Shown: positions 8,800-18,332, counted from the stretch's first letter. The stretch: 41,863 bases of DNA from Spirirestis rafaelensis WJT71-NPBG6 (GCA_019359015.1 JAHHID010000069.1:1-41863), one strand, 5' to 3'. Program-made: numbers and translations. The notes: a model not told the origin generated them from the sequence alone.

Positions 8800-9771
8800 A
8801 TGACATCATCTGTTTCGAGTCCCCCACGCACAATTCGCATTGGTACCCGCAAAAGCCAACTCGCTCTGGTTCAGACTCACTGGGTAGCTGAACAACTTCA
8901 GAAACTCTTTCCTGATATCACTTTTGAAGTCCATTCCATGTCCACTCAAGGAGACAAAATCTTGGATGTGGCATTAGCCAAGATTGGGGACAAGGGACTT
9001 TTTACCAAAGAACTCGAAGTAGGAATGCTCAACCAGGAGATTGATTTTGCCGTTCATTCTCTTAAGGATCTACCGACTCGCTTGCCAGAGGGGTTAGCAC
9101 TGGCAACAATTACAGAACGCGAAAACCCCGCAGATGCTTTGGTGGTGCATGAAAAGCACAAAGATAAGCAAATTGATACTTTACCAGAGGGTGCGGTAAT
9201 CGGTACATCTTCTCTGCGCCGGCTGGCACAATTGCGACATCATTTTCCCCACTTTACATTTAAAGATATTCGAGGAAACTTGAATACACGCATGGCAAAA
9301 TTAGATGCGGGTGAATATGATGCGATAATTTTGGCGGTGGCAGGTTTAGAGCGATTGGGAATGAGCGATCGCATTCATCAAATTCTCCCCAAAGAAATTT
9401 CTCTCCACGCGGTTGGACAAGGTGCATTGGGAATTGAGTGCCGTGCTGATGATAGCGAATTGATATCGCTACTCAAAGGTATTGAACATTCACAAACACG
9501 CGATCGCTGTTTAGCCGAACGAGCTTTCTTACGTGAATTAGAAGGCGGTTGTCAAGTGCCTATTGGTGTAAATACTGACTTAGATGGCGATAATTTAACA
9601 TTATCTGGCATAGTTGCTAGCGTCGATGGCAAAAATCTGGTCAAAGATACCGTTACAGGTTCTGCTTCAAATGCCGAACAACTAGGCATCCAACTGGCAC
9701 AACTGTTGCGGCAACAGGGAGCGCAGGAAATTTTGGATAAAATATTTACCGAGATTCAACGCGGTTCCTGA
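8800..9771 (+). CDS. hemC: Hydroxymethylbilane synthase (porphobilinogen deaminase)
   Basis: 323 residues. It polymerises four porphobilinogen molecules into hydroxymethylbilane in the tetrapyrrole pathway feeding haem, chlorophyll and phycobilins. The family signatures are clear: [17 protein letters not shown] at the N-terminus, the DxKDLPT motif ([13 protein letters not shown]), [19 protein letters not shown], and the cofactor-binding cysteine C251 in [10 protein letters not shown]. Length is normal. The ATG at 8800 fits the family start, although no strong ribosome-binding site is seen. A single gene, followed by a hairpin repeat and then glgA. Confidence 0.97.
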   Translation: MTSSVSSPPRTIRIGTRKSQLALVQTHWVAEQLQKLFPDITFEVHSMSTQGDKILDVALAKIGDKGLFTKELEVGMLNQEIDFAVHSLKDLPTRLPEGLALATITERENPADALVVHEKHKDKQIDTLPEGAVIGTSSLRRLAQLRHHFPHFTFKDIRGNLNTRMAKLDAGEYDAIILAVAGLERLGMSDRIHQILPKEISLHAVGQGALGIECRADDSELISLLKGIEHSQTRDRCLAERAFLRELEGGCQVPIGVNTDLDGDNLTLSGIVASVDGKNLVKDTVTGSASNAEQLGIQLAQLLRQQGAQEILDKIFTEIQRGS

Positions 9772-9824
9772 GCTGTTGCACAAGCAGATGTGATTAGATG
9801 AAGAAAGATTTTCGTTGTAGATAA

Positions 9825-9846
9825 GTAGGGTGGATGCCCACCCTAC
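9825..9846. repeat. GTAGGGTGG...CCACCCTAC hairpin repeat
   Basis: A 9-bp perfect stem with a 4-nt loop between hemC and glgA. This sequence type is a common dispersed palindrome in filamentous cyanobacteria and is related to the longer one at 33137-33214. It may attenuate transcription between the two genes, but it has no T-tract. Confidence 0.7.
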
Positions 9847-9886
9847 TGTGGAATTTTGATGTAGGCACGGGGAAACAGAAACTACC

Positions 9887-11308
9887 ATGCGGATTTTATT
9901 TGTAGCAGCAGAGGCAGCTCCCATTGCGAAAGTTGGCGGGATGGGTGATGTTGTCGGTGCTTTACCCAAATTCCTCAGACAAATGGGGCATGATGTGCGA
10001 ATCTTCATGCCCTACTACGGCATGTTGCCAGACAAAATGGATATTCCCAAAGAACCGATTTGGTCGGGAGATGCCATGTTTGAGCACTTTGCAGTTTATG
10101 AAACAATTCTGCCGGGTACTGATGTTCCCTTGTATTTATTTGGACATCCCGCATTCATGCCTCGGCGCATCTACTCTGGAGATGATGAAGATTGGCGGTT
10201 CACATTGTTTGCAAACGGAGCAGCCGAGTTTTGCTGGAATTATTGGAAGCCAGAAATAATTCACTGTCATGATTGGCACACAGGGATGATTCCGGTGTGG
10301 ATGAATCAAGACCCCGATATCACAACCGTTTTTACGATTCATAACTTGGCTTATCAGGGTCCGTGGCGTTGGTATTTAGAGAAAATTACTTGGTGTCCTT
10401 GGTATATGCAAGGACACAACACAATGGCAGCGGCTGTGCAGTACGCTGACAAAGTAAATACAGTTTCTCCCACTTATGCAGAGCAAATCAAAACACTTGA
10501 ATACGGTGAAACTTTAGAAGGTTTGCTGTCTTTTATTAGTGGTAAGTTATCTGGGATTATTAATGGTGTAGATAACGAGGTTTATAACCCAGCAGATGAT
10601 AAATACATCGCCCAAACTTTTACGGCAGACACATTAGAGAAACGCAAAGCTAATAAAATTGCCTTGCAAGAAGAAGTGGGATTACAAGTTAATAGTAATG
10701 CCTTTTTAATAGGGATGGTGACACGGTTAGTCGATCAAAAAGGCATTGACTTAACGTTGCAAATTATGGATCGGTTCTTAGCATATACAGATGCACAATT
10801 TGTGTTGCTGGGGACAGGCGATCGCAATTATGAAACTCAAATGTGGCAAATGGCATCGCGTTATCCCGGACGCATGGCAACTTACCTACTTTATAACGAT
10901 GCTTTAGCTCGCCGCATCTACGCCGGTTCTGATGCCTTCTTAATGCCAAGCCGTTTTGAACCTTGCGGAATTAGCCAAATGTTAGCCTTGCGTTATGGTT
11001 GCGTGCCAATTGTCCGTCGCACTGGGGGATTAGTTGACACTGTAACACACCATGACCCCACAAATGGACTAGGTACTGGTTATTGTTTTGACCGCTATGA
11101 AGCGCTAGATTTGTTTACCTGCATGATTCGCGCTTGGGAAGGCTACCGCTATAAACCGCAATGGCTGGAATTACAAAAACGCGGTATGAGTCAAGACTTC
11201 AGTTGGTATCAATCTGCGAAGCAGTATGTCAAATTGTACAGGTCAATTTACGGCTTGCCAGAAGAAGAAGAGCCTACTGTAAACGAGCCACTAGTTGCTG
11301 CGAAGTAA
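9887..11308 (+). CDS. glgA: Glycogen synthase (ADP-glucose type)
   Basis: 473 residues, GT5 family. It transfers glucose from ADP-glucose to the growing alpha-1,4-glucan and is the main carbon-storage enzyme. The N-terminal ADP-glucose loop [13 protein letters not shown] lies at about 14-26, [11 protein letters not shown] in the first Rossmann domain, [11 protein letters not shown] at the domain border, and the C-terminal nucleotide-binding motifs include [28 protein letters not shown]. The product is full length and the ATG at 9887 gives the standard N-terminus ([12 protein letters not shown]). Cyanobacteria often have two glgA copies, and which one this is cannot be decided here. Confidence 0.97.
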   Translation: MRILFVAAEAAPIAKVGGMGDVVGALPKFLRQMGHDVRIFMPYYGMLPDKMDIPKEPIWSGDAMFEHFAVYETILPGTDVPLYLFGHPAFMPRRIYSGDDEDWRFTLFANGAAEFCWNYWKPEIIHCHDWHTGMIPVWMNQDPDITTVFTIHNLAYQGPWRWYLEKITWCPWYMQGHNTMAAAVQYADKVNTVSPTYAEQIKTLEYGETLEGLLSFISGKLSGIINGVDNEVYNPADDKYIAQTFTADTLEKRKANKIALQEEVGLQVNSNAFLIGMVTRLVDQKGIDLTLQIMDRFLAYTDAQFVLLGTGDRNYETQMWQMASRYPGRMATYLLYNDALARRIYAGSDAFLMPSRFEPCGISQMLALRYGCVPIVRRTGGLVDTVTHHDPTNGLGTGYCFDRYEALDLFTCMIRAWEGYRYKPQWLELQKRGMSQDFSWYQSAKQYVKLYRSIYGLPEEEEPTVNEPLVAAK

Positions 11309-11349
11309 GGGACTGCAAAACACTTATAGCAGAATTCAGGAGGAAGGAG

Positions 11350-11766
11350 TCAGGAGGAAGGAGGAAGAAAGTTCTTTATTTTTTTACCCCTTCCCCCTTT
11401 CCCTTTACCCTTCTTTATTTTTTTACCGAACTCATTTTTCAGCTCGCTTGAAGAACTCAAATAGTTATAGAGATCGCGTATAGCTACACAAAGTGAGTAA
11501 AGAGGAGTAACAAGAATCTTGATGCGTCTGCGCCGCTCTTGCTCACCGTTAAGAATAGCAGTGCCATGTAGCAGATTTGCAATATCTTTGAGGGCTTCAA
11601 AACAACGCCAAAGATGCATTGAAAAAACATCCGATGGATGCCAGTCAGTGACTTCCATTTGTTCTAAAACTGAGTCAGCGAACTTACGCTTGATTTTGTC
11701 TAGGTATACCGGAATTCCTTTCCCTTCGCTCACGGTGTTTTCAGTATAGTCTGTAAACTGTGGCAC
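11350..11766 (-). CDS. Hypothetical protein with a repeat-derived basic tail
   Basis: An open frame of 138 residues with a GTG start at 11766, which I do not recognise. Residues 1-110 look like a real alpha-helical protein (VFSMHLWRCFEALKDIANLLHGTAIL, then KILVTPLYSLCVAIRDLYNYLSSSSELK). The last 25 or so residues (KKIKKGKGKGGRGKK...) are read from low-complexity repeat DNA at 11340-11430, so the original stop was probably lost when the repeat arrived. It is convergent with glgA and its frame almost reaches the glgA stop. It may be a decayed gene. Confidence 0.5.
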   Translation of the reverse strand: MPQFTDYTENTVSEGKGIPVYLDKIKRKFADSVLEQMEVTDWHPSDVFSMHLWRCFEALKDIANLLHGTAILNGEQERRRRIKILVTPLYSLCVAIRDLYNYLSSSSELKNEFGKKIKKGKGKGGRGKKIKNFLPPSS

Positions 11767-12231
11767 TATCTTAGCGTAACTAACTTAAATCAAGTTCAGC
11801 AGCTTTTTGTTCGTTTGATACTCGCTACCCAGTACGGGGGATTGTAAATAATTTGATTTTAATTTGACTTGGGGTTGGCAAAGCCAAACAATCTCAAGAG
11901 CTTTAAGAGCAGCGCTTTCCACCTTTCTAGTGATATTAAGCCTAGCTTGTAACTAATACACATTTATGTTCGATTAAATCTTAAAAAAATATTAATTTTT
12001 AAAAGAGTCACTATTTTGGCATCAAGTTGATAATTATTATGAGTTATACTTGTATAGTACAAAAATACTGTATAAAAATATGCAAAAATAATTTATTTAC
12101 CAAAACCGTAAAAGCAGCCGTTTAATGGCTATTTACGCATCTTTGGTTCTTCGCTCCCCCAATTCTAGTTCAGAAGTTTGAGCTTCTGTTGTTAATGCTT
12201 ATCAGAATTCATATAGAAAAGAAAAAGAACA
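11767..12231. other. AT-rich intergenic region upstream of the HEPN-like gene
   Basis: 465 bp with no convincing frame, presumably holding divergent promoters for the two flanking genes. A short hairpin, CAGAAG (about 12171) and CTTCTG around a 6-nt loop, lies some 45 bp before the start at 12232. Nothing else was recognised. Confidence 0.5.
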
Positions 12232-13641
12232 ATGTTTCAAGAACAAAAGTTATATTCTCTCCAATTTTTATTTGATGGTACACAAATAAGTTTAGAAGAA
12301 CTGAACCAAAAAACTAAAGGAACGCTCAATCAACATTTACAGGACATTGAAATTAAAATAGAGCCTGTCCATTCATCGTTTCTTCTACTTACGATTAAAG
12401 GAAGCCTTGAGGTCGTTGATGTCTCTCACGACTTAATTGACAAGAGTTTAATAAACATTTCTAAACTTAGATTTAAACGTATACTTGATGAAGCAGGTGA
12501 TGAAATACGTCTGCGAGCTTACCCAATATTGGCAGAAATAGAACAACACTTTAGAGTATTTATTAGCCAATCCCTTACAGAAGTCTGTGGTTTTGATTGG
12601 TGGGATAATTTAGCTCCTGCCGATATTCGCAGTAAAGTGCTGTCTATTTGTGATAAGCATCAAGAAGATGGGACATCACTCGACCCTTTAGAGTGTACAC
12701 AGTTTGATGACCTAATAGCAATAATTACTGCTGAGGTATCCGAATGGTCTGAGGATAAATCATTTTCAGTAAATGATTTTATGGAGCTTCTATCAAATTG
12801 TGACTCAATTAGCGAACTCAAAAATAGCTTAAAAGAAAAGATGAAGAAATTTTCTTTTTGGAATATTTTCTCTCGATTTTTTGAAGATATAAAGGAATGG
12901 GAAAGAACTAAAAAATCCATGAATTTTGTGATTAATGTACGTCATAAAGTAATGCATCATAGACCAATACGGCTTGGAGTCATACAGGCATTATTGAATA
13001 AAAAAATAGAAATTTTAGCTTTACTAGATTCTGCCAAATCAGAGTTATCAGAACAAGAACTTGCTAAGGCGCAAGAAGATGTAAAAGATATACAAAAAAC
13101 AGTATCGGCACAATCTAACTCACAGATGCAACCCCAATTAAGCGAAGATTCACTCTTTAGAAGTTCACAGCTTGCAGCACAATTATTAGCACAATTAGCA
13201 AAAATCAACGAATCTTCAATATCTAGAAGTTTAGAATTAGCTAAACAATTTAGTAACAATTCATTCTTGGAAAGTTCACAATTAGCAGCACAATACAGCA
13301 GAATCTCACCCTTTGAGACTCCTCAAATGGCTACACAATTAGCAAAAATCAACGAATCTTCAATATCTAGAAGTTTAGAATTAGCTAAACAATTTAGTAA
13401 CAATTCACTCTTGGAAAGTTCACAATTAGCAGCACAATACAGCAGAATCTCACCCTTTGAGACTCCTCAAATGGCTACACAATTAGCAAAAATCAACGAA
13501 TCTTCGCTTTTAAAAACTTCACAGTTGCAACCACAACTAGCACAAATTGATGCAATAATCAAACAAACCCGAAAACAAAACTTACAATTACAAGCACAAA
13601 TCGATGCAATAATTGAACCATTCCGAAAACCAAGATTTTAG
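12232..13641 (+). CDS. HEPN-like (Swt1-type) domain protein with C-terminal 48-residue tandem repeats
   Basis: 469 residues. Residues about 90-275 resemble the Swt1/Apea-type HEPN fold: IRLRAYPILAEIEQHFRVFI, a tryptophan pair (FDWWDNL) and MNFVINVRHKVMHHRPIR. The last contains R237-x4-H242, matching the RX4-6H motif of HEPN ribonucleases. Residues about 320-430 are amphipathic, Gln/Ser/Leu-rich repeats encoded by a 144-bp tandem duplication. No signal peptide or transmembrane segment is present. HEPN proteins often act in toxin-antitoxin, abortive infection or RNA processing, but no partner gene is adjacent here. The gene is more AT-rich than its neighbours, which suggests transfer. Ribonuclease activity is inferred only. 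Confidence 0.6.
   Translation: MFQEQKLYSLQFLFDGTQISLEELNQKTKGTLNQHLQDIEIKIEPVHSSFLLLTIKGSLEVVDVSHDLIDKSLINISKLRFKRILDEAGDEIRLRAYPILAEIEQHFRVFISQSLTEVCGFDWWDNLAPADIRSKVLSICDKHQEDGTSLDPLECTQFDDLIAIITAEVSEWSEDKSFSVNDFMELLSNCDSISELKNSLKEKMKKFSFWNIFSRFFEDIKEWERTKKSMNFVINVRHKVMHHRPIRLGVIQALLNKKIEILALLDSAKSELSEQELAKAQEDVKDIQKTVSAQSNSQMQPQLSEDSLFRSSQLAAQLLAQLAKINESSISRSLELAKQFSNNSFLESSQLAAQYSRISPFETPQMATQLAKINESSISRSLELAKQFSNNSLLESSQLAAQYSRISPFETPQMATQLAKINESSLLKTSQLQPQLAQIDAIIKQTRKQNLQLQAQIDAIIEPFRKPRF
13191..13505 (+). repeat. 144-bp in-frame tandem repeat, two full copies plus a partial third
   Basis: Copies start at 13191, 13335 and 13479, exactly 144 bp (48 codons) apart; the third breaks off after about 27 bp. 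The two full copies match apart from single-base changes (for example TTC versus CTC, Phe to Leu, in the N-N-S-F/L-L-E-S-S segment). Such near-identity in an AT-rich gene points to a recent duplication by slippage or unequal exchange. Confidence 0.9.
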
Positions 13642-13992
13642 CAGCTATTCAGCTCTTGCCTTAACCGAACCGTATTGCCAGTTAAGTCAGCTTGACGTTT
13701 TAGTTTTTATATTTTTAGGTGTGTAGCTTGTTAACTCAGTACTGCTGAGTCATTTTGTTATGGGTTAGTCTAAACTCCAGTTAACTTGAAACAAACGAGA
13801 AATATCATACGAATTACCTAAATGTAAAGTAAAGGTAACTTTTATCAGCTTTGTTTGAAAAAACAAAAAACCGGATTATTCCGGTTTGAAAAGACAATAT
13901 CCTTGCCAAAATCCTACACCCTAGAAGGGTGTGGCTATACGAACAAAGGCTGCCTCCGCAGCCTGCATTTGATAATCACGCGATAATTTTTC
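13642..13992. other. Convergent intergenic region with three hairpins
   Basis: Spacer between the HEPN-like gene and wecB, which converge. Besides the terminator at 13856-13887 it holds ACACCC/GGGTGT (13916-13932) and GGCTGC/GCAGCC (13948-13963). No frame of note was seen. Confidence 0.55.
13856..13887 (-). terminator. Rho-independent terminator downstream of wecB
   Basis: On the minus strand AAACCGG and CCGGTTT form a stem around a short AT loop and are followed by TTTTTTGTTTTTT. The order fits the end of the wecB transcript, about 105 bp after its stop. The stem is symmetrical and could also act weakly on the plus strand. Confidence 0.75.
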
Positions 13993-15108
13993 TTAATCGA
14001 TACTCAAATAATTTTGCACAATTTGCAAGATGCGCTCTGCTGCATGACCATCCCCAAAGGGATTAATCGCATTTGCCATTGCTTCATAAGCGCTTGAGTT
14101 ACTCAGCAATTCACTTGCAGCGGCAAAAATGTCTTTGCTCTCGGTTCCTACTAGTTTGGCTGTCCCTGCTACGACTGCTTCTGGTCTTTCGGTAGTTTCT
14201 CGCAGAACTAATACTGGTTTGCCGAGACTGGGTGCTTCTTCTTGCAAACCACCAGAGTCTGTGAGGAGAAGATGCGATCGCACTATTGCCCCCACCAACT
14301 CACCATAATCTAACGGTTCTGTCAAAAAAATCCGGGGATGATTTCCTAAAAGCGCTTGTAACGGTTCTCGCACTGTGGGATTGCGGTGCAATGGCAACAA
14401 CAAAGCTGTATCTGGAAACTTATCTAAAATCTGTAAAAATCCCTGCGCGATTCCTTGTAATGGTTCTCCCCAATTTTCCCGACGATGCACTGTAGCCAGT
14501 AGTATGCGATATGAATCCCAATTTAAACCAGGTATATTACAAGCTGGTTTGCGACTTGCCACATTTAACAAGGCATCAATTACCGTATTACCCGTGTGGT
14601 GAATTTTACCCAAAACCCCAGAACGTTGCAAATTTTCCACAGCCAAAGGAGTTGGGGCAAAGTGCAGCTGGGTAAGTTGCGAAATCAGCCGGCGATTAGC
14701 TTCTTCTGGGTAAGGATTAAATAATTCATCAGTTCTTAAACCTGCTTCTACATGACCTACGGGAATTTTTTGATAAAAAGCTGCCAAAGTCGCTGCAAAA
14801 GCCGTTGTCGTATCTCCCTGCACTAATACCAAATCTGGCTTGCTTGCTTGAAATAACGTTTCTAAACCTCGTAAACTACGGCAGGTAATATCACTCAGAG
14901 ATTGTTGAGGCTGCATAATCTCTAGATCATGATCTGCCTTCAAGTTGAACAGCTGCATCACTTGCTCAACCATTTCGCGATGCTGTCCAGTCAAAATTAT
15001 TTGCGTGTCGAAGCTTGAAGAGCGTTGGAATACCTGAATCACCGGGGCTAGTTTAATTGCTTCCGGACGAGTACCCAAGATAATGTAAACTCGTTTTTGA
15101 TTAGTCAT
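13993..15108 (-). CDS. wecB: UDP-N-acetylglucosamine 2-epimerase (non-hydrolysing)
   Basis: 371 residues, the normal length. It interconverts UDP-GlcNAc and UDP-ManNAc for surface polysaccharide synthesis. Family signatures: ILGTRPEAIKLAPV at the N-terminus, TGQHREM, VQGDTTTAFAATLAAF, GHVEAGLRT, PEEANRRLI, HRRENWG and DSGGLQEEAPSLGKPVLVLRETTERPE, which hold the UDP-binding and catalytic residues. It stands alone with no polysaccharide genes in the window. A rho-independent terminator follows. Confidence 0.96.
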   Translation of the reverse strand: MTNQKRVYIILGTRPEAIKLAPVIQVFQRSSSFDTQIILTGQHREMVEQVMQLFNLKADHDLEIMQPQQSLSDITCRSLRGLETLFQASKPDLVLVQGDTTTAFAATLAAFYQKIPVGHVEAGLRTDELFNPYPEEANRRLISQLTQLHFAPTPLAVENLQRSGVLGKIHHTGNTVIDALLNVASRKPACNIPGLNWDSYRILLATVHRRENWGEPLQGIAQGFLQILDKFPDTALLLPLHRNPTVREPLQALLGNHPRIFLTEPLDYGELVGAIVRSHLLLTDSGGLQEEAPSLGKPVLVLRETTERPEAVVAGTAKLVGTESKDIFAAASELLSNSSAYEAMANAINPFGDGHAAERILQIVQNYLSID

Positions 15109-15225
15109 TAACTAAGTTGGAATAGATGGTCAATATGTTAAGCGATCGCATCTCCATCTCCCATAAATCTTCTTGGTATGGCTCGTACTCACCCCAGTCT
15201 CCTCACTCGTTAGGGGTGAAGTTTT

Positions 15226-15624
15226 TTATGCGATCGCCCAAAGAATGGAAATATTGTTGTACTGTCTGAACATTGCATCAGCACTCACAAGCGTCATGTT
15301 TTCTAACTGAGCCTGAGCAATTAGCATTCTGTCAAAAGGATCGCGGTGATGCAAAGGTAACGCAGCTGCTCGTAGAGCATGAGGGGTTGTAATTAAAAGC
15401 GATCGCGCTCCCAATTGCACCATGCGGGTAGAAATGTAGCTATCTATTGGTTCTGGCAGGGGCAATTTTCCAATCGCAACTTTTATGCCCATTTCCCAAA
15501 TGCTAGCAACGGAGAACCACAATTCGTTGGTTTCATCGGCAATGTGTGCGATTGTCTCCTCACTCAACCGCTCTGGTTGAGCAAACCACCACAACCAGCA
15601 CTGCGTATCCAGCAAGAGTTTCAC
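15226..15624 (-). CDS. PIN-domain toxin (VapC-like)
   Basis: 132 residues from a GTG start at 15624. The PIN-domain acidic residues are in place: D6 in LLLDTQCWLWW, a glutamate in SIWEMGIK, D in HHRDPFDRMLIAQA and D in LVSADAMF. PIN toxins are Mg-dependent ribonucleases blocked by their antitoxin. The start overlaps the antitoxin stop by four bases (GTGA), so the two are translationally coupled. Confidence 0.88.
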   Translation of the reverse strand: MKLLLDTQCWLWWFAQPERLSEETIAHIADETNELWFSVASIWEMGIKVAIGKLPLPEPIDSYISTRMVQLGARSLLITTPHALRAAALPLHHRDPFDRMLIAQAQLENMTLVSADAMFRQYNNISILWAIA

Positions 15625-15866
15625 TCCTCACGACCCTCAAATGCTGCCAAAATCTCTTCTGGCAAAGGAGCGTTAAAGTCTTCTGGTACTATGAAACGCT
15701 CTCGATCCATCCCTAAACTAGCTAGCCGATTGGATGAAGTATGAAACGGAACCAACTTTGCAATTGGGACACCTCGGTTTGAAATAATAATTTCTTCTCC
15801 AAGTTCCACACGGGACAACAACCGTGAGAGATTCGTTTTGCAGTAATGGATATTTACAGATTCCAT
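15621..15866 (-). CDS. Phd/YefM-type antitoxin
   Basis: About 81 residues. MESVNIHYCKTNLSRLLSRVELGEEIIISNRGVPIAKLVP is the Phd/YefM N-terminal DNA-binding fold, and the C-terminal DFNAPLPEEILAAFEGREE is the toxin-wrapping helix typical of PIN partners. I prefer the ATG at 15866 over the TTG at 15875, because family members start about two residues before the VNIHYCKTNLS strand. The gene is directly upstream of the toxin and overlaps it. It should repress its own promoter; a matching palindrome lies 11 bp upstream. Confidence 0.88.
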   Translation of the reverse strand: MESVNIHYCKTNLSRLLSRVELGEEIIISNRGVPIAKLVPFHTSSNRLASLGMDRERFIVPEDFNAPLPEEILAAFEGREE

Positions 15867-15877
15867 CTTTTTCAAAG

Positions 15878-15899
15878 AACTAAGTCTATAGACTTAGTT
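15878..15899. promoter_or_regulatory. Candidate toxin-antitoxin operator (22-bp perfect palindrome)
   Basis: AACTAAGTCTA is followed immediately by its exact complement. The palindrome ends 11 bp upstream of the antitoxin ATG, where a Phd/YefM dimer would bind to autoregulate the pair. Perfect 22-bp symmetry without a loop is unlikely by chance and fits a protein site better than an RNA hairpin. Confidence 0.65.
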
Positions 15900-15949
15900 T
15901 AGTTTAGATGCGATCGCTATGCCAAGTAAAAGGTGTTTTTATGACTTGT

Positions 15950-17509
15950 TTAACTTTCGTCGATAAACTGTTCGAGAGAAGGTGCAAGTTCGCGATTCAA
16001 TCGACCTGAGCGAACAAATTCAGCATAAGTATCTGCTTCAATTGCCAGCAGTTCTGAGCGCAGTTGCTCAGTTGTAAAGTCCCGCATATTAGGATGCTCA
16101 TCCTGTAATTTCTCGATATCTACTTGCAGACGCTCAAGCTCTCCTTTAATTAGCGCTTTCTGGTAGTCGTAAAACTCTGGCTCAATACCAGGACGCTTCT
16201 CAACTTTTTCTAAGTGTTGCAGTACTCGATTGAGGGCAGTTTGGCGGGCAATTACCTCTAAATATTGCTGACGCAGAGGTCCATCTCCCAGCAATTGCAA
16301 CTTTTTTAACAAAGGTTGGATGGTCAATCCCTGTACGAGCAACGTAAACAATACTCCGCCAAAGACTGTAGCAATCAATCCTTCCCGATTTGGTAGAGTG
16401 TCAGGCACGCTTAACGCCAAAGCAATGGCAACAGCACCCCGCAAACCAGCCCACCAAAGCACCGTTTGCTTTGATGTGCTAATTTCCGAGCTCGCGAGAC
16501 GATTGCTCACAAAGCCCAGTGCATAAATAGCGATCGCTCGTGTCAAAATCATCAATCCTACTGTGATGGCGATCGCTTGTAAGTTTTCTCCTAAAATCGC
16601 AAAGCGGATCTGGTCGCCAATCACCAAAAACACAATCGAGTTGACAAAAAATGCCAAAAACTCCCAAAATTCACTCACAATCACCCGTGTACGCGGGTTC
16701 ATACCAATGCGAGAGCCAAAGTTACCCAGAATTAAACCACAAGTAACGACTCCAATCACTCCAGAACCGCCCAAATCCTCAGTTATGAGGTAAGTACCGT
16801 AAGCGGAAACCAAAGTTAATGACTGCTCCACCAAGGGCAAATCGAAGCGTTGAGTTAGGTAAGAGATGCCAAACCCAATTAAAGCTCCTACCGCTACACC
16901 GATGCCCACAACTGTAAAAAACTGTACCAAAATTGGCTGAAATCCCCATTCAGTGGTTCCCAAGGACAGCGCGATTAAAAAACCAAAGGCAACAACTGCC
17001 ATGCCATCATTGAATAAACTCTCCCCCTCCATTAAAGTTGTGAGTCGTTTTTCTGTTCCCAATTCCCGAAATAACGCTGTGACTGAAACCGGGTCAGTGG
17101 CAGAAAGACAAGCTCCAATTAGCAAAGCGGTTGTCAGAGAAATTCCGGCAAATTGATTTAACCCAAACGCAACCCCGGCAATGGAAATTAGTACTCCAAT
17201 TACCGCATACAAACAAATTGGCACTAAATCCCGCTTTAAGTCTGTCCATTTCAAGTTCCAGGCAGCTTCAAACAACAACGGAGGTAGAAAAATCGACAAA
17301 ATTAAGCCAGGGGAGAGGTACACCAATCTGACATCTACCAGTGCCAGCATTAATCCGACAATCACTAACAGTAGGGTGTAGGGGATATGACGAAACCAGC
17401 TAAATATCTGTGGTAGCGTTGCCACACTCAGAGAAACCGAAAGTACCAGAAGAAATTGTTTGAGATTTTCTTCAATTGCAGCTTCTCCAATTGCTGATTC
17501 AATCGTCAT
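15950..17509 (-). CDS. Na+/H+ antiporter, CPA1 (NhaP-like) family
   Basis: 519 residues. About 12 hydrophobic segments cover residues 15-415, and a charged cytoplasmic helical tail (EVIARQTALNRVLQHLEKVEKR...) takes up the last 100. The CPA1 signatures are present: ACLSATDPVSVTALFRELG and MEGESLFNDGMAVVAFGF, which carry the ion-binding aspartates, and WAGLRGAVAIALALSVP. It should exchange Na+ (or K+) for H+ across the plasma membrane for salt and pH balance. ATG at 17509. Transcribed alone. Confidence 0.95.
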   Translation of the reverse strand: MTIESAIGEAAIEENLKQFLLVLSVSLSVATLPQIFSWFRHIPYTLLLVIVGLMLALVDVRLVYLSPGLILSIFLPPLLFEAAWNLKWTDLKRDLVPICLYAVIGVLISIAGVAFGLNQFAGISLTTALLIGACLSATDPVSVTALFRELGTEKRLTTLMEGESLFNDGMAVVAFGFLIALSLGTTEWGFQPILVQFFTVVGIGVAVGALIGFGISYLTQRFDLPLVEQSLTLVSAYGTYLITEDLGGSGVIGVVTCGLILGNFGSRIGMNPRTRVIVSEFWEFLAFFVNSIVFLVIGDQIRFAILGENLQAIAITVGLMILTRAIAIYALGFVSNRLASSEISTSKQTVLWWAGLRGAVAIALALSVPDTLPNREGLIATVFGGVLFTLLVQGLTIQPLLKKLQLLGDGPLRQQYLEVIARQTALNRVLQHLEKVEKRPGIEPEFYDYQKALIKGELERLQVDIEKLQDEHPNMRDFTTEQLRSELLAIEADTYAEFVRSGRLNRELAPSLEQFIDES

Positions 17510-17690
17510 GCTAAAATTACCCCGCTAAACTTCTGCGTTAATTTTAATCAAATCATCGCTAGATAAAACCTCCCAAGGAACGAGATCGTAAGAATTTGGG
17601 GAAAGTGCAATGCTTGAGAGTGCGTCGATACTTTAGGTTCGCTGTCTGGAGAAAGAGAAGCGACTTGATAAACTATAGCCGTCATTCTGA

Positions 17691-18332
17691 CTAACTTACA
17701 CCATCAAGAATCACGTCCCAAGTCCTACGCCCAACGATGCCATCATTTCCCAAATTGGTATTGCGTTGCTGGAATGCTTCTACAGATGTGGCAGTTGCAC
17801 GACCGTATATGCCATCAACTGTACCTGTATAATATCCTTTTCGTTTCAAATATTTTTGGATATCTCTTACAGCTTGACCTTGGCTACCAAGTTTTAGTAC
17901 GGGTGCGGTATTTGCTGAGTATCTGCTGAGGTTAGTGTATCCGACGGGGGCATTGCGATTCGAGGCATCAATCAATGACTCCCAAGTGCTTGCTGCAATT
18001 CGACCATCAGGAGTCAAATTACGCGATCGCTGAAATACAAGCACCGCAGAATATGTATTGGGACCGTAAATGCCATCAATAGTTCCGTAGTAAAATCCTC
18101 GTTGCCGTAAGAATGCTTGCACATCTCGCACAGCAGGTGAAACAGTGCCACGAACTAATACAGGTGCGTTTGCAGGTGAATATTCTGCTTGTGTTAACCG
18201 ACCATCTGCAATGATAGTATTGTTATTTCTTTGCGCTCTTGCAGGCATAGCACTAAAGCCTAAAGTTGTTAACAACGATGCAGCAATAACGCCAAGGGAA
18301 ATTACACCTGTGCGAATAAATCGAGTATTCAT
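17691..18332 (-). CDS. Exported protein with two peptidoglycan-binding domains
   Basis: 213 residues. A signal peptide (positive MNTRFIR, hydrophobic core ISLGVIAASLLTTLGFSA, cleavage near ARA-Q at about 33) is followed by two PG_binding_1 repeats: about 63-120 (VRDVQAFLRQRGFYYGTIDGI) and about 150-210 (VRDIQKYLKRKGYYTGTVDGI), each with the YGP/YGRAT and F-Q motif. No catalytic domain is attached, so it probably binds cell wall in the periplasm as an accessory factor. Confidence 0.92.
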   Translation of the reverse strand: MNTRFIRTGVISLGVIAASLLTTLGFSAMPARAQRNNNTIIADGRLTQAEYSPANAPVLVRGTVSPAVRDVQAFLRQRGFYYGTIDGIYGPNTYSAVLVFQRSRNLTPDGRIAASTWESLIDASNRNAPVGYTNLSRYSANTAPVLKLGSQGQAVRDIQKYLKRKGYYTGTVDGIYGRATATSVEAFQQRNTNLGNDGIVGRRTWDVILDGVS

